Shown here piece by piece: positions 19,957 through 29,843 of a stretch of 64,000 nucleotides of DNA. The stretch comes from Billgrantia sulfidoxydans (GTDB lineage: Bacteria; Pseudomonadota; Gammaproteobacteria; Pseudomonadales; Halomonadaceae): contig NZ_CP053381.1 of assembly GCF_017868775.1 (NCBI RefSeq), positions 2,294,001 through 2,358,000 on the forward strand, given 5' to 3'. Made by a program: the position numbers and the translations under genes. The notes below the pieces were generated by a model. The model made no database searches. It worked only from the letters and a program-made list of their open reading frames with translations, and was not told the origin of the DNA. The stretch's first letter is position 1, and each line of letters opens with the position of its first letter.

Positions 19957-21252
19957 TTAGTTCAAGAACGGTGACCATGCGGGTTCACGCACGTCACCCT
20001 GTGCCGAAGGCAACCGGTAGGACGCCCGTCCATCGGCCGACACGGCCCCCAACACCCCGCTGTTACCTTGCTGGGTGGCGAAGATTACCATGGTCCCGTT
20101 GGGTGCAACACTAGGGGATTCATCCAAACGGGAGTCACTGAGTACGACCAGGCGGCCGGAATCCAGGTCCTGCCGCGCCACCTGATAGCCGTCATTGCTG
20201 CGATGGATCAGGAACAGCGACTCGCCGTCCGGCGAAATGCGTCCCCGCGCATTGTAGTTGCCGGTGAAGGTCAGGCGCTCGGCCTCACCGCCACCGAAGC
20301 TGTAGCGATAGATCTGCGGCCCACCGCTGCGATCCGAGGTGAAGATCAGGCTGCGCCCGTCGGGCGACCAGGCCGGCTCGGTGTCGATGCTCGAGTTGTT
20401 GGTGATGCGCTCGAGATTGCGCGAGCCGACATCCATCACGTAGATCTCGGGCTGGCCATCCTTCGACAGGGTCATGGCCAGGCGACGTCCGTCGGGCGAC
20501 CAGGCCGGCGCCCCGTTGATGCCGTCGAACGAAGTCAGCCTGGTCCGCTGCCCGGTGTTCACGTCCTGCACGTAGATCGCCGGTCGCTCGGTCTCGAAGG
20601 AGACGTAGGCCAGCCGACGGCCATCCGGCGACCAGGAGGGAGACAGGATCGGCTGGCGCGAATTCAGCACCTGCTGGCTATTGTGGCCATCGGCATCGGC
20701 AACGTAGAGAGCATACTGTGCGTCGTCACCGGTGCCCTGGGCGGTGACATAGGCAATCCGGGTCGAGAAAGCCCCTCGGATGCCGGTGATGGCCTCGAAG
20801 ATCTGATCACTGACGAAGTGAGCGACGGCACGCAACTCGTTGGCGCCACCAGTGACGCTCTCGCCGAGCATGCGGCGCTGACCGCTGACGTCCATCAGCT
20901 CGTAGCGGATGCGGTAGCCCTCCGCCCCGCGGCTGACCTGACCGACGACCAGATAGCGCACGTCGAGCGCACTCCACTGGCCATAGCGCACCTGGTCGCC
21001 GGAGCTGGGACGGTCGTACATGGCATCGCGCGGCAGTGGCTCGAAGAAGCCACTGCGCTCCAGATCGTCACTGATGATCTGGGCCACGTCCCCGGGCAAC
21101 TCCTCGCCGTCTGCTGCGAACGGCACGATGGCGATGGGGGTCGCCCGGTCGCTGCCGCGGGTGATCTCGATGGTCAGGTCGGACTGAGCATGGGCGAGCG
21201 CGCCGAACATCAGCAGCACGGCAGCCAGCCAGGTGGTCATCAGGGCTTTCAT
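19957..21252 (-). CDS. tolB: TolB, periplasmic beta-propeller of the Tol-Pal system
   Basis: TolB is periplasmic and switches between Pal and TolA. The 431-residue product has a signal peptide ending at ALAHAQ (about residue 22), an N-terminal alpha/beta domain, and a six-bladed propeller in which [16 protein letters not shown] blade repeats recur at about 40-residue intervals. Its ATG (21252) overlaps the tolA stop by one base (TGATG), so translation is coupled. Confidence 0.96.
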   Translation of the reverse strand: MKALMTTWLAAVLLMFGALAHAQSDLTIEITRGSDRATPIAIVPFAADGEELPGDVAQIISDDLERSGFFEPLPRDAMYDRPSSGDQVRYGQWSALDVRYLVVGQVSRGAEGYRIRYELMDVSGQRRMLGESVTGGANELRAVAHFVSDQIFEAITGIRGAFSTRIAYVTAQGTGDDAQYALYVADADGHNSQQVLNSRQPILSPSWSPDGRRLAYVSFETERPAIYVQDVNTGQRTRLTSFDGINGAPAWSPDGRRLAMTLSKDGQPEIYVMDVGSRNLERITNNSSIDTEPAWSPDGRSLIFTSDRSGGPQIYRYSFGGGEAERLTFTGNYNARGRISPDGESLFLIHRSNDGYQVARQDLDSGRLVVLSDSRLDESPSVAPNGTMVIFATQQGNSGVLGAVSADGRASYRLPSAQGDVREPAWSPFLN

Positions 21253-22511
21253 CAGCGTACATCTCCCGGTGTGAAACGCAGATTGAACTGGCGGAAGTCA
21301 CGTTGCGCCGTTGGCGGCAATTGGCGCAGTTCGTTGAACGGGGCGGCAGCTTCCACCGCCTGAATGGCGGAGCGGTCGAAGCTGCTGTCTCCGCTACTCT
21401 GACTAATGGTAGCGCCAAACAACTCTCCCGAGGGCCCGAGCTGGACCTGAACGGTAGCAGACAGCCCCCCGCTGGCCCCGGGCGGGATCACCCAGGCCTG
21501 CTCCACCGCACGGCGGACCAGGTTGATGAAGCTGTTGGCCGCCTCCTGGCCCTGTCGGGCATCGGCCACGCTATCCGACTCGCCCTCGATGGCACGCTCG
21601 AGTCCCTGGGAGGCAGCCTCCGCTGCACGGCGCGCCTCCTCCTCGCGACGCCGCTGCTCCTCGGCCTCGCGCTGGCGCTGGGCTTCCTCCTCGGCCTCGC
21701 GCTGGCGCCGGGCTTCCTCCTCGGCCTCGCGCTGGCGCCGGGCTTCCTCCTCGGCCTCGCGCTGGCGCCGGGCTTCCTCCTCGGCCTCGCGCTGGCGCTG
21801 GGCTTCCTCCTCGGCCTCGCGCTGGCGCTGGGCTTCCTCCTCGGCCTCGCGCTGGCGCCGGGCTTCCTCCTCGGCCTCGCGCTGGCGCCGGGCTTCCTCC
21901 TCGGCCTCGCGCTGGCGCCGGGCTTCCTCTTCGGCCTCGCGCTGGCGCCGGGCTTCCTCCTCGGCCTCGCGCTGACGCCGGGCTTCCTCCTCGGCACGAC
22001 GCTGCTCCTCGGCCTCGCGCTGGCGCTCGGCCTCCTGTTCCTCGCGCAGCTGGGCCTGCCGCTCGGCCTCCTCGGCGCGGCGCTGGGCCTCCGCCTCGGC
22101 TTCCTCGCGGGCCTCCTGCAAGCGGCGCGCCTCCTCCTCGCGTTCGGCCTGCTCCTGCTCGGCCTGGCGCGCCTGCTCTTCGGCCGCCTGCCGTTCGGCC
22201 TCCTCACGCGCCTGCTCCTCGGCCTCGGCCTGCCGGGCCTCTTCTTCCTGTTGCGCCTGCTCCTCGGCCTGCCGGGCCTCGGCGCGCGCGCGGGCTTCCT
22301 CGGCCCGCTGGGCCTGGTCGGTCGTGGTCTCGGTGCTGACGAGCGTGGCCTGGACGATGGAGGTCGTCTGCGACTCCGGCTGACGCTGGGGCAAGGTAAC
22401 CACGCTGAGGATCAACACCAGCACGTGCAGGCCAATCGCCAGCAGCGCCGGCACGCCATAGCCGACCGGTCGGTCACTTACATGAGCAGGTCCACGCTGA
22501 CGTCGGGCCAT
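21252..22511 (-). CDS. tolA: TolA, inner membrane protein with long repetitive coiled coil
   Basis: TolA spans the periplasm from the TolQR motor to TolB/Pal and uses proton-motive force. ATG at 22511 after GGGAGA gives 419 residues. Domain I is one membrane helix at about 17-38; domain II (about 65-310) is a charged helix of Glu/Ala/Arg/Gln; domain III (about 325-419) is the conserved TolA C-terminal fold, including [17 protein letters not shown]. The distal part of domain II consists of a ten-residue unit ([10 protein letters not shown] type) repeated eleven times from near-identical DNA, described as a separate repeat. The stop overlaps the tolB start. Confidence 0.94.
   Translation of the reverse strand: MARRQRGPAHVSDRPVGYGVPALLAIGLHVLVLILSVVTLPQRQPESQTTSIVQATLVSTETTTDQAQRAEEARARAEARQAEEQAQQEEEARQAEAEEQAREEAERQAAEEQARQAEQEQAEREEEARRLQEAREEAEAEAQRRAEEAERQAQLREEQEAERQREAEEQRRAEEEARRQREAEEEARRQREAEEEARRQREAEEEARRQREAEEEARRQREAEEEAQRQREAEEEAQRQREAEEEARRQREAEEEARRQREAEEEARRQREAEEEAQRQREAEEQRRREEEARRAAEAASQGLERAIEGESDSVADARQGQEAANSFINLVRRAVEQAWVIPPGASGGLSATVQVQLGPSGELFGATISQSSGDSSFDRSAIQAVEAAAPFNELRQLPPTAQRDFRQFNLRFTPGDVR
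21661..21990 (-). repeat. Eleven tandem copies of a 30-bp unit inside tolA
   Basis: Eleven head-to-tail 30-base units, beginning on the plus strand TCGGCCTCGCGCTGGCGC, differ from each other only at one or two positions: a C/T that swaps Arg and Gln, and single silent changes. Each unit encodes ten residues of the TolA coiled coil. Because the unit is a multiple of three, gain or loss of copies keeps the frame. The near identity at silent positions points to recent expansion by slippage or recombination. Confidence 0.95.
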
Positions 22512-22542
22512 CACGTCTCCCACTTTGCTAATCAAGAAGCGC

Positions 22543-22980
22543 CTAATCACGCGGTGGCGGCTCGGAAATCAGCCCGACATTGGCCACGCCGGCCACCTGC
22601 AGAGTGCTCATCAGGGTCACGATTTCGCCATAGGGGACGTAGCGGTCGCCGCGCACCATGACCGGCGTGCCGGGCTGGCGATCGAGCAGGATGATCACCC
22701 GGTCACCCAGCTCCTCGAGCTCCACGTTCATCTCCTCGCCGCCGATCGAGAGGTAGTACTGCCCCTCTCGATCCACCGACACGATGATGGGTTCTCGGTC
22801 CTCTTCGACGTCGATCGGCTCGGAGGTGACCTGGGGCAGCTCGACCTGCACGCCCTGGGTCAGCATCGGTGCGGTGATCATGAAGATGACCAGCAGCACC
22901 AGCATGACATCGATGAAGGGGACGACGTTGATCTCCCCCATCGGCTTGCGGCGGCCACCGCGGTTGAACGGTCCATGCAT
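22543..22980 (-). CDS. tolR: TolR, proton-channel subunit of the Tol motor
   Basis: TolR belongs to the ExbD/TolR family. The 145-residue protein has a short cytoplasmic N terminus, a single membrane helix at about 20-40 containing the conserved proton-carrying Asp24 (VVPFIDVMLVLL), and a periplasmic domain that binds peptidoglycan. GGGAG precedes the ATG at 22980. It begins 12 bases after tolQ ends and ends 31 bases before tolA starts. Confidence 0.95.
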   Translation of the reverse strand: MHGPFNRGGRRKPMGEINVVPFIDVMLVLLVIFMITAPMLTQGVQVELPQVTSEPIDVEEDREPIIVSVDREGQYYLSIGGEEMNVELEELGDRVIILLDRQPGTPVMVRGDRYVPYGEIVTLMSTLQVAGVANVGLISEPPPRD

Positions 22981-22992
22981 GTCGCGACTCCC

Positions 22993-23682
22993 TCAGGCGG
23001 CGCCGGCTTCGCTGCGGCCCTGCAGATTGCGATGCAGGATGGAGTGGAACTCTTCGGCAAAGTCCTCGTACTTGCCCAGCATGCGGTCGGTTTCGGACGA
23101 CAGGCGGTTATAGAAGATCACCGCCGGGATGGCGGCGAACAGGCCCATGGCGGTTGCAATGAGCGCCTCGGCGATCCACGGCGCCACGGTGGCCAGCGTG
23201 GCCTGCTGGGCCATGGAGAGCGACTGGAACGAGCCCATGATGCCCCACACGGTGCCGAACAGGCCGATATAGGGGCTTGCCGAGGCCACCGTGGCCAGGA
23301 ACACCAAGTGCAGGGTGAGGCGCTCCTCCTCCCGCGACCAGGCGACACGCATGCTGCGCTGAACGCCGTCGAGGATGGCATCGGCGCTCTTGGTCTTGGC
23401 CATCAGGCGATTGAACTCACGAAAACCGGCGCGGAAGACATGTTCGGCGCCCTGGGTCTCCTGCTCGGAGGGTGTCTCGCGGTAGAGCTCGTTGAGGTCG
23501 ACCCCCGACCAGAAGCGCTCTTCGAATGACTGGTGCGCCCGGCGTGCCCGACGCAGCACGAAGGTGCGCTGGAAAATCACCACCCAGGAGAGAATCGAAC
23601 CTATCACCAGGATCAGCATGACCAGCTGCACCACGGTGCTGGCGCTCATGATCAGGTGTGGTATTGACATGGAGTCGTTCAC
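22993..23682 (-). CDS. tolQ: TolQ, membrane subunit of the Tol motor
   Basis: TolQ is the ExbB/MotA-like stator that with TolR turns proton flow into movement of TolA. I take GTG at 23682 after GAGGAA, giving 229 residues (E. coli TolQ has 230), while the open frame upstream overlaps ybgC and lacks similarity. Three membrane helices are visible at about 17-38, 135-160 and 170-195, with the conserved SPYIGLFGTVWGIMGSF region between them. The start overlaps the ybgC stop by four bases. Confidence 0.93.
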   Translation of the reverse strand: MNDSMSIPHLIMSASTVVQLVMLILVIGSILSWVVIFQRTFVLRRARRAHQSFEERFWSGVDLNELYRETPSEQETQGAEHVFRAGFREFNRLMAKTKSADAILDGVQRSMRVAWSREEERLTLHLVFLATVASASPYIGLFGTVWGIMGSFQSLSMAQQATLATVAPWIAEALIATAMGLFAAIPAVIFYNRLSSETDRMLGKYEDFAEEFHSILHRNLQGRSEAGAA

Positions 23683-24101
23683 GGGCTTCCTCGCTGATCT
23701 TGCAGTTGACCGTTGAGAACCGCGGCGAGCGCCGGCGGCCAGGGCATGGGTTTGAGACGCACGGCATCCACACAGGCGATGTCGACCCGCGCCTCGCACA
23801 AGGGTTCCTCGCCACGCATCACCGCCTGAGAAAATCTCAACCGGCAGCGGCCGGTGGTTTCGACGGCCGCCGTGACCGAGAGTTCGTCGTCGAGATGGGC
23901 GGGCTTGGCATAGCGGCACTCGAGCCGGTGCACCACCAGTTGGATACCGGCGTCGAGCAGTTCACGCTGGGTGAAGCCGCGCTGGCGCAGCCACTCGCTG
24001 CGCGCCCGCTCCATGAACTTGAGATGGTTGACGTAGTAGACGATGCCACCGGCATCGGTATCTTCGATGTAGACCCTCAGCGGCAGGCGAAAATCACTCA
24101 C
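23679..24101 (-). CDS. ybgC: YbgC, acyl-CoA thioesterase of the tol-pal operon
   Basis: YbgC is a hot-dog-fold thioesterase acting on acyl-CoA or acyl carrier protein substrates, with links to phospholipid synthesis. The 140-residue protein carries the family signature [19 protein letters not shown] at about 15-33, with the catalytic Asp at its start. The start is GTG at 24101, overlapping the ruvB stop (GTGA), and the stop overlaps the tolQ start, so ruvB-ybgC-tolQ are tightly coupled. Confidence 0.95.
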   Translation of the reverse strand: MSDFRLPLRVYIEDTDAGGIVYYVNHLKFMERARSEWLRQRGFTQRELLDAGIQLVVHRLECRYAKPAHLDDELSVTAAVETTGRCRLRFSQAVMRGEEPLCEARVDIACVDAVRLKPMPWPPALAAVLNGQLQDQRGSP

Positions 24102-25135
24102 TGACGCACCTCGCCAGAGGCATCCAGAGCCTGCTCGTGCGGCACCAGGTCGAAGTGCTGCCAGGCCTGGCGGGTCACCACCCGACCACGGGCAGTACGC
24201 ATCATCAGGCCCTGCTGGATCAGGTAGGGCTCGATCACGTCCTCGATGGTATCGCGCTCCTCGCCGATCGCCGCCGCCAGCGAATCGATACCCACCGGGC
24301 CACCGTCGAACTTCTCGATCATGGCCAGCAGCAGGCGACGGTCCATGTGGTCGAGCCCATGGTGGTCGACGTGCAGCATGTTCAGCGCCTGATCGGCCAC
24401 TGTCGCGTCCACCTGGCCATTGCCGCGCACCTGGGCGAAATCGCGCACTCGGCGCAGCAGTCGGTTGGCGATGCGCGGCGTACCGCGCGAGCGGCGCGCC
24501 ACCTCGCGGGCACCGCCTCGGTCCGCCTCGACGCCGAGCAGCCTGGCCGAGCGCGCAACGATCTCGGTGAGCTCCTCGATGTCGTAGAACTCCAGGCGCT
24601 GGACGATGCCGAAGCGGTCACGCAGCGGAGAAGTGAGCAGGCCGGCCCGGGTGGTGGCGCCCACCAGGGTGAAGGGCGGCAGATCGAGCTTGATGGAGCG
24701 TGCCGCCGGGCCCTCGCCGATGACGATGTCGAGCTGGAAGTCCTCCATCGCGGGATAGAGGATCTCCTCCACCACCGGCGACAGGCGGTGGATCTCGTCG
24801 ATGAAGAGCACGTCGCCGGGCTGCAGGTTGGTGAGCATGGCGGCGAGGTCGCCGGCTCGCTCCAGCACCGGCCCGGAGGTGGCCTTGAGCCCCACCCCCA
24901 TCTCGGCGGCAATGATGTTGGCCAGCGTGGTCTTGCCCAGCCCGGGAGGACCGAACACCAGGGTATGGTCGAGACTCTCGTCGCGCCCCCGCGCCGCACT
25001 GATGAAGATCTCCAGCTGCTCGCGCACGCGGGGCTGGCCGATGTACTCGGCCAGCCGCTTGGGGCGAATCGCATGGTCGACGCGGCTCTCGCCCTCGCGC
25101 TCGTCGGCGGCGATCAAGCGATCATTGTGCATCAT
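24098..25135 (-). CDS. ruvB: Holliday junction helicase motor RuvB
   Basis: RuvB is the AAA+ ATPase that drives branch migration at Holliday junctions with RuvA. The Walker A motif is GPPGLGKTT, Walker B is LFIDEIHRL, sensor 1 is in GATTRAG, and the C-terminal winged helix recognises DNA. I use ATG at 25135 for 345 residues; a GTG at 25144 and an ATG at 25132 are also possible and neither has a strong ribosome site. The stop overlaps the ybgC start. Confidence 0.95.
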   Translation of the reverse strand: MMHNDRLIAADEREGESRVDHAIRPKRLAEYIGQPRVREQLEIFISAARGRDESLDHTLVFGPPGLGKTTLANIIAAEMGVGLKATSGPVLERAGDLAAMLTNLQPGDVLFIDEIHRLSPVVEEILYPAMEDFQLDIVIGEGPAARSIKLDLPPFTLVGATTRAGLLTSPLRDRFGIVQRLEFYDIEELTEIVARSARLLGVEADRGGAREVARRSRGTPRIANRLLRRVRDFAQVRGNGQVDATVADQALNMLHVDHHGLDHMDRRLLLAMIEKFDGGPVGIDSLAAAIGEERDTIEDVIEPYLIQQGLMMRTARGRVVTRQAWQHFDLVPHEQALDASGEVRQ

Positions 25136-25225
25136 GTCGAACACTCGTGGCGCTCATGAAAATGCCCTCTGTCACCGATCGGATGAATCCTGGCACCGTG
25201 ATGGAGACATGCGTCGAGCCTCGCC

Positions 25226-25840
25226 CTAACCCGCCATGCGCCGGGTCAGCGCCGCCTTGATCATGGCCTCGGTCGACAAGCCTTCGTCGAGCCCGGAGAG
25301 CATCCTGGCCGCCTCGGTGGGCTTGTAGCCCAGGCTGACTAGCGCGGCCTCGGCGTCGGCCAGCGGGTCCTGACGCCCCTGTCCGGTGGCGGGTGACGGC
25401 TTGGCGCCGGCGAGGTCGGTCGCTCCCGGGTGTTCCCAGTGGGGAAAGCGGTCGCGCATCTCGACGATCAGGCGCTCGGCGGTCTTCTTGCCGACACCGG
25501 GCAGACGCGTCAACGCCTTGGCGTCATCCTCCATCACGCAGCGGATGAAAGCCGTCTCGTCCATGCCGGATAGAATCGCCAGGGCCAGCTTGGGGCCGAC
25601 GCCATTGACCTTGATCAGCGCACGAAACAGTGCCCGCTCCTGCTCGCTTGCGAAACCGAACAGCAGATGCGCATCCTCGCGCACGGTGAGGTGCGTATAG
25701 AGAGAGACGGGCTCCCCCGCCCCGGGCAACGCCATCAGCGTCGTCATCGAGGCTTCGAGCTCGTAGCCGACGCCGGCCACGTCCACCACCAGCCAGGGGG
25801 GCTGCTTCTCGAGCAGGGTGCCACGCAGGCGTCCGATCAT
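25226..25840 (-). CDS. ruvA: Holliday junction-binding protein RuvA
   Basis: RuvA binds the four-way junction and recruits RuvB. Starting at ATG 25840 gives 204 residues beginning MIGRLRG, the family N terminus; the extra open frame upstream is not used. Domain I is an OB fold, domain II carries two helix-hairpin-helix motifs ([12 protein letters not shown] and [15 protein letters not shown]), and domain III (about 155-204) binds RuvB. The ribosome site is weak (CGGGA). It is 136 bases from ruvC and about 90 bases from ruvB. Confidence 0.95.
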   Translation of the reverse strand: MIGRLRGTLLEKQPPWLVVDVAGVGYELEASMTTLMALPGAGEPVSLYTHLTVREDAHLLFGFASEQERALFRALIKVNGVGPKLALAILSGMDETAFIRCVMEDDAKALTRLPGVGKKTAERLIVEMRDRFPHWEHPGATDLAGAKPSPATGQGRQDPLADAEAALVSLGYKPTEAARMLSGLDEGLSTEAMIKAALTRRMAG

Positions 25841-25976
25841 GGAATTCAGTGTCCCGATCCGTATACGACCATGGCCAAAGGCCTTCCTGGCGCCACTATA
25901 CTGATCACTCAAGCGCCTGACCAGTCTAGAGTAAACGGTGTTCGACAATTAATCGACTGCCGCTGCCCGGCCTCAT

Positions 25977-26516
25977 TCAAGGGCGGAAATCGCGCCAGGA
26001 ACCGCCTCGGCGCCGCGAGCGATGCCCGCCGAAACTGCCTCGGGTCAGCAGCCCGAGCCTGGCATGGGCGTGGGTCAGCGCGATGGCCAGGGCATCGGCG
26101 GCATCGGCCTGCGGCGAGGCGCCGAGCCCCAGGATCGCGACCACCATGTGCTGCACCTGGGCCTTGGTCGCCCCACCGCTGCCGGTCACCGCCTGCTTGA
26201 TCTGGCGCGGCCCGTATTCGTCGACCGGCAGGCCATGGTTGGCGGCGCAGACGATCGCCGCCCCTCGCGCCTGGCCGAGCTTGAGCGCGGAGTCCGGGTT
26301 CTTCGACATGAACACCTGCTCGATGGCCACTTCCCCCGGACGATACTCGCCGATCAATTCGGCGATACCCGCATAGATGCGCGCCAGGCGCTGCGGCAAC
26401 TCGACGTCCTGCAGGCGGATGCAGCCGCTGGCCACGTAGCGCGGCGTGGGTGTGCTGACGTCGAGCACGCCGTAGCCGGTGATGCGCGAGCCCGGGTCGA
26501 TACCGAGGATCAGCAC
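25977..26516 (-). CDS. ruvC: Holliday junction resolvase RuvC
   Basis: RuvC nicks Holliday junctions symmetrically. The GTG start at 26516 follows GGGGGAA and gives 179 residues. The RNase-H-like acidic residues are visible: Asp in GIDPGS at the N terminus, Glu in IEQVF, and the Asp pair in [13 protein letters not shown]. The C-terminal tail after about residue 155 is rich in Arg and Gly ([13 protein letters not shown]) and longer than the E. coli tail. It heads the ruvCAB set, upstream of ybgC-tol-pal. Confidence 0.95.
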   Translation of the reverse strand: MLILGIDPGSRITGYGVLDVSTPTPRYVASGCIRLQDVELPQRLARIYAGIAELIGEYRPGEVAIEQVFMSKNPDSALKLGQARGAAIVCAANHGLPVDEYGPRQIKQAVTGSGGATKAQVQHMVVAILGLGASPQADAADALAIALTHAHARLGLLTRGSFGGHRSRRRGGSWRDFRP

Positions 26517-26579
26517 GCTGCGTTCCCCCGTTCGCGGGCGACCGACACGCGCCCGGCATGACGTCGCTTGACGCGTCGT

Positions 26580-26608
26580 GAAACCGGCGCCACGTGGGCG
26601 CCGGTTTC
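26580..26608 (-). terminator. Strong hairpin between aspS and ruvC
   Basis: A perfect 12-base stem (GAAACCGGCGCC / GGCGCCGGTTTC) with a five-base loop stands between the aspS stop and the ruvC start. On the minus strand the 3' arm itself ends in GGTTTC, giving only a short U-run; on the plus strand the stem is followed by TTTCTTT-like sequence, which is better, but no plus-strand gene precedes it. It probably ends the zinc-ribbon/aspS transcript. Confidence 0.6.
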
Positions 26609-26634
26609 TTTCATCGCACAGCAGGCTGGCGTAT

Positions 26635-28413
26635 TCACTCCTGCCCTTCCGCCTTGGCCTTCTGGCGCAGGCGGATGTTGAGCTCGCGCAGTTGGTCGCC
26701 GCTCACCTCGCCCGGGGCGTCGGTCATCAGGCAGGCCGCGCTCTGGGTCTTGGGGAAGGCGATCACTTCACGGATGGTGCGCGCCCCTGCCATCAGCATC
26801 ACCAGGCGGTCGAGACCGAAGGCCAGGCCGCCGTGGGGCGGCGCGCCATAGTGCAGGGCGTCGAGCAGGAAGCCGAACTTCTCGCGGGCCTCCTCCTCGC
26901 CGATGCCGAGGATCTCGAACACGGTGCTCTGCATCTGCTGGTCGTGGATACGGATCGAGCCGCCACCCAGTTCGGTACCGTTGAGCACCATGTCGTAGGC
27001 TCGCGAGAGCGCCGCGGCCGGGTCGGACTTGAGCGCCTCGGGGCTGCACGAGGGCGAGGTGAACGGGTGGTGCAGCGGACTCAGGCGCCCGCTGTCGTCG
27101 GTCTCGAACATCGGGAAGTCGACCACCCACAGCGGCGCCCAGTCACGGGTATAGAGGTTGAGGTCCTCACCCAGCTTGACCCGCAGCGCCCCCAACGCCT
27201 CGTTGACCACCTTGGCCTTGTCGGCGCCGAAGAAGACGATGTCGCCATCCTCCGCACCGATGCGGTCGAGCAGCTCCTCGATCACGTTCTCCATGAACTT
27301 GACGATCGGCGACTGCAGGCCCTCGAGCCCCTTGGCGCGCTCGTTGACCTTGATCCAGGCCAGGCCCTTGGCGCCGTAGATACCGACGAACTTGGTGTAG
27401 TCGTCGATCACCTTGCGCGACATGCTGGCCCCGCCCGGCACCTTGAGCGCCGCCACGCGGCCGTCGGCGGCATTGGCCGGGCCGGAGAAGACCTGGAAGT
27501 CGACCTGCTTCATCAGGTCGTCGACGTCGACCAGCATCAACGGGATGCGCAGGTCGGGCTTGTCGGAGCCGTAGCGATCCATGGCGTCGGCCCAGCTCAT
27601 GCGCGGGAACTCGGGCAGCTCGACGTCGAGCACGTCCTGGAACAGCTCGCGGATCATGGATTCGGTCACACCCATGATGTCCTCCTCCTCGACGAAGGAG
27701 GCCTCGATATCGATCTGGGTGAACTCGGGCTGTCGGTCGGCGCGCAGGTCCTCGTCGCGAAAGCACTTGGCGATCTGGTAGTAGCGGTCGAAGCCGGCCA
27801 CCATCAGCAGCTGCTTGAACAGCTGCGGCGACTGCGGCAGGGCAAAGAAGCTGCCCGGATGGGTGCGGCTCGGCACCAGGTAGTCGCGCGCGCCCTCGGG
27901 CGTGGCGCGGGTCAGGATCGGCGTCTCGATGTCGAGGAAGCCCTGGCCTTCGAGGAAGGCGCGCACGTGGTGCGAGATGCGCGAGCGCAGGCGCAGCTTC
28001 TCGATCATCTCGGGCCGACGCAGGTCGATGTAGCGATGCTTGAGGCGCACCTCCTCGCCCACCTTGCCATGCTCGTCGAGCTGGAACGGCGGCGTGGCCG
28101 CCGTGTTCAGCACCTCGACGTCCTTGGCCAGCACCTCGACCAAACCGGTGGGCATCTTGGGGTTCTGGGTGCCTTCGGGGCGCAGCCGCACGCGACCGGA
28201 GATGCGAAGCACGAACTCGCTGCGAGCCCGGTCGGCAGTGGCGAAGGCCTCGGCGGTGTCGGGGTCGACCACGACCTGGGCGATGCCGTCGCGATCGCGC
28301 ATGTCGAGGAAGATCACGCCTCCGTGGTCACGGCGGCGGTGAACCCAGCCGCACAGGGTGACCGTCTGGTCCACCAGGGTCTCGTTGAGCTGGCCGCAAT
28401 AATGGCTGCGCAT
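26635..28413 (-). CDS. aspS: Aspartate-tRNA ligase
   Basis: A class II tRNA synthetase of 592 residues, the bacterial type. The N-terminal OB fold binds the anticodon ([14 protein letters not shown]), motif 2 lies around [17 protein letters not shown], the GAD insertion domain covers about 285-425, and motif 3 is [16 protein letters not shown] precedes the ATG at 28413. It is 54 bases downstream of the zinc-ribbon gene, an arrangement also seen in pseudomonads, and is probably co-transcribed with it. Confidence 0.97.
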   Translation of the reverse strand: MRSHYCGQLNETLVDQTVTLCGWVHRRRDHGGVIFLDMRDRDGIAQVVVDPDTAEAFATADRARSEFVLRISGRVRLRPEGTQNPKMPTGLVEVLAKDVEVLNTAATPPFQLDEHGKVGEEVRLKHRYIDLRRPEMIEKLRLRSRISHHVRAFLEGQGFLDIETPILTRATPEGARDYLVPSRTHPGSFFALPQSPQLFKQLLMVAGFDRYYQIAKCFRDEDLRADRQPEFTQIDIEASFVEEEDIMGVTESMIRELFQDVLDVELPEFPRMSWADAMDRYGSDKPDLRIPLMLVDVDDLMKQVDFQVFSGPANAADGRVAALKVPGGASMSRKVIDDYTKFVGIYGAKGLAWIKVNERAKGLEGLQSPIVKFMENVIEELLDRIGAEDGDIVFFGADKAKVVNEALGALRVKLGEDLNLYTRDWAPLWVVDFPMFETDDSGRLSPLHHPFTSPSCSPEALKSDPAAALSRAYDMVLNGTELGGGSIRIHDQQMQSTVFEILGIGEEEAREKFGFLLDALHYGAPPHGGLAFGLDRLVMLMAGARTIREVIAFPKTQSAACLMTDAPGEVSGDQLRELNIRLRQKAKAEGQE

Positions 28414-28467
28414 GTCGTATCCTGTTTCGTTAAGCGTTGTCTGTGAAAGGGTCGGTATGGGTCACGG

Positions 28468-28740
28468 TCAGGCCGCGGCGCCGTCCTTCGCCGGCGCCTT
28501 GCTCTGCTTGCCTTCTCCGCCGCCACTTCCCGAATCGCCGGCGAGGTTCTTCTTGCTGCCGGATTTGAAGTCGGTCTCGTACCAGCCGCCGCCGGCCAGA
28601 CGGAAGCCCGCCGCGGAAACCAGGCGGCCGAGCGCCGGTGCTTCGCAGGCGGGACAGTCGGTCAGGGGAGCGGCGCTGAGCTTCTGGAGCTTCTCCAGTC
28701 GATGGCCGCAGGCCTTGCACTGATATTCATAGATGGGCAT
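28468..28740 (-). CDS. FmdB-family zinc ribbon protein
   Basis: A 90-residue protein with an N-terminal zinc ribbon: MPIYEYQC at the start, with Cys8/Cys11 (CKAC) and Cys29/Cys32 (CPAC). After about residue 60 it turns into a low-complexity Gly/Ser/Lys tail. This is the FmdB/CxxC_CxxC_SSSS regulatory-protein family; the function is unknown. CAGGAG precedes the ATG. Its place ahead of aspS is conserved in related bacteria. Confidence 0.88.
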   Translation of the reverse strand: MPIYEYQCKACGHRLEKLQKLSAAPLTDCPACEAPALGRLVSAAGFRLAGGGWYETDFKSGSKKNLAGDSGSGGGEGKQSKAPAKDGAAA

Positions 28741-28781
28741 GGTTCAATTCACTCCTGATTCGACAGCGCGCAACCAACGGC

Positions 28782-28810
28782 GATATAGGGTCGAGCGGTG
28801 CACTTTCCAA
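28782..28810 (-). promoter_or_regulatory. Candidate promoter of the zinc ribbon-aspS transcript
   Basis: On the minus strand TTGGAA (28810-28805) and TATATC (28787-28782) are 17 bases apart, with the start codon 42 bases beyond the -10 box. Both boxes are close to consensus. Confidence 0.5.
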
Positions 28811-28895
28811 GCCTGCCGTGAAAGCCCGATAGTATAACGTGCCCTGCAAGGCCTGTCCCAGCCCTGCCGCGGCGAACCAACACAAGGAATCCAGC

Positions 28896-29843
28896 ATGAA
28901 AGCCGTGATACTCGATGCCGCCAGCCTGGGCCCTGACGTCGACCTCACCGCCATCCGCGAGCAGGTCGATACGCTGGAGGTCCACCAGACCAGTACCACC
29001 GCGCAGAGCCGCGAGCGCCTGGCGGGCGCCGAGATCGCCATCGTCAACAAGGTGGTACTCGACGGCGCCACCCTCGAGGCGCTGCCCGAGCTCAGGCTGA
29101 TCTGCGTGCTGGCCACCGGCACCAACAACATCGACATGGCCACGGCGGAGCGCTTGGGCGTTCCGGTGCGCAACGTCACGGCCTACGGCACCGCCAGCGT
29201 GGCCCAGCATACGCTGATGATGATCCTGGCCCTGGCCAATCGCCTGCCGCTCTACCAGCGCGACGTGGCGACCGGGCGCTGGAATCAGAGTCCCTTCTTC
29301 TGTCTGATGGACCACGGCACGCTGCAGCTCGAAGGCAAGCACTTGGTCATCGTCGGCCAGGGCGAGCTGGGCAGGCGCGTGGCTGCGCTGGCAGAAGCCT
29401 TCGGCATGCGTGTCAGTTTCGCCGCCCGGCCCGGCAACGAGGCCGGCGACAGCCGCCCTGGCATCGCCGAGCTCGCCCCCGAGGCCGACGTGATCAGCCT
29501 GCACTGCCCGCTCACCGAGGCCACCCGCCACCTGATCGGCGCCGACCTGCTCGCCTCGCTGAAACCCGGTGCCCTGCTGGTGAACTGCGCCCGCGGCGGC
29601 ATCATCGACGAGGAAGCGGCACTGGAAGCGCTGCGCGGCGGGCGCCTGGGCGGACTGGGTGTCGACGTGCTGCCGGTGGAACCGCCGCGTGACGGGCATC
29701 CCCTGCTCGACGCCCTGGGCGAGCCCCTGAACCTGATCGTCACCCCGCACAACGCCTGGATCACCCCCGAAGCGCGCCAGCGCATCGTGGCGCTCACCGG
29801 TGACAACCTGCGCCGCTGGAAGGCCCAGCGGGACGGAGCATGA
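28896..29843 (+). CDS. D-isomer-specific 2-hydroxyacid dehydrogenase
   Basis: A 315-residue NAD(P)-dependent enzyme of the glycerate/hydroxypyruvate reductase type. The ATG at 28896 follows AAGGA. The nucleotide-binding motif is GQGELGRRVA, and the catalytic residues are Arg in NCARGGIID, Glu in the DVLPVEPP region, and His in TPHNAW. The N-terminal catalytic part (VLATGTNNIDM) matches hydroxypyruvate reductase HprA; glyoxylate, hydroxypyruvate or other short 2-oxoacids are possible substrates. Its last four bases overlap the start of the sugar kinase gene, which suggests a joint pathway with nucleoside breakdown downstream. Confidence 0.88.
   Translation: MKAVILDAASLGPDVDLTAIREQVDTLEVHQTSTTAQSRERLAGAEIAIVNKVVLDGATLEALPELRLICVLATGTNNIDMATAERLGVPVRNVTAYGTASVAQHTLMMILALANRLPLYQRDVATGRWNQSPFFCLMDHGTLQLEGKHLVIVGQGELGRRVAALAEAFGMRVSFAARPGNEAGDSRPGIAELAPEADVISLHCPLTEATRHLIGADLLASLKPGALLVNCARGGIIDEEAALEALRGGRLGGLGVDVLPVEPPRDGHPLLDALGEPLNLIVTPHNAWITPEARQRIVALTGDNLRRWKAQRDGA

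Noticed and set aside
21661..21990. CRISPR-like array
   Set aside because: The 30-base units are strictly tandem with no spacers and encode TolA in frame.
20068..22661. Long plus-strand open frames opposite tolB and tolA
   Set aside because: The leucine-rich, repetitive translation simply mirrors the tolA repeats; no ribosome site or domain was seen.
25841..25976. LexA box upstream of ruvA
   Set aside because: The ruvC-ruvA gap has CTG and CAG words but not at the required ten-base spacing with an AT-rich centre.
26578..28446. A 622-codon plus-strand open frame opposite aspS
   Set aside because: Antisense shadow of a clear aspartyl-tRNA synthetase gene.
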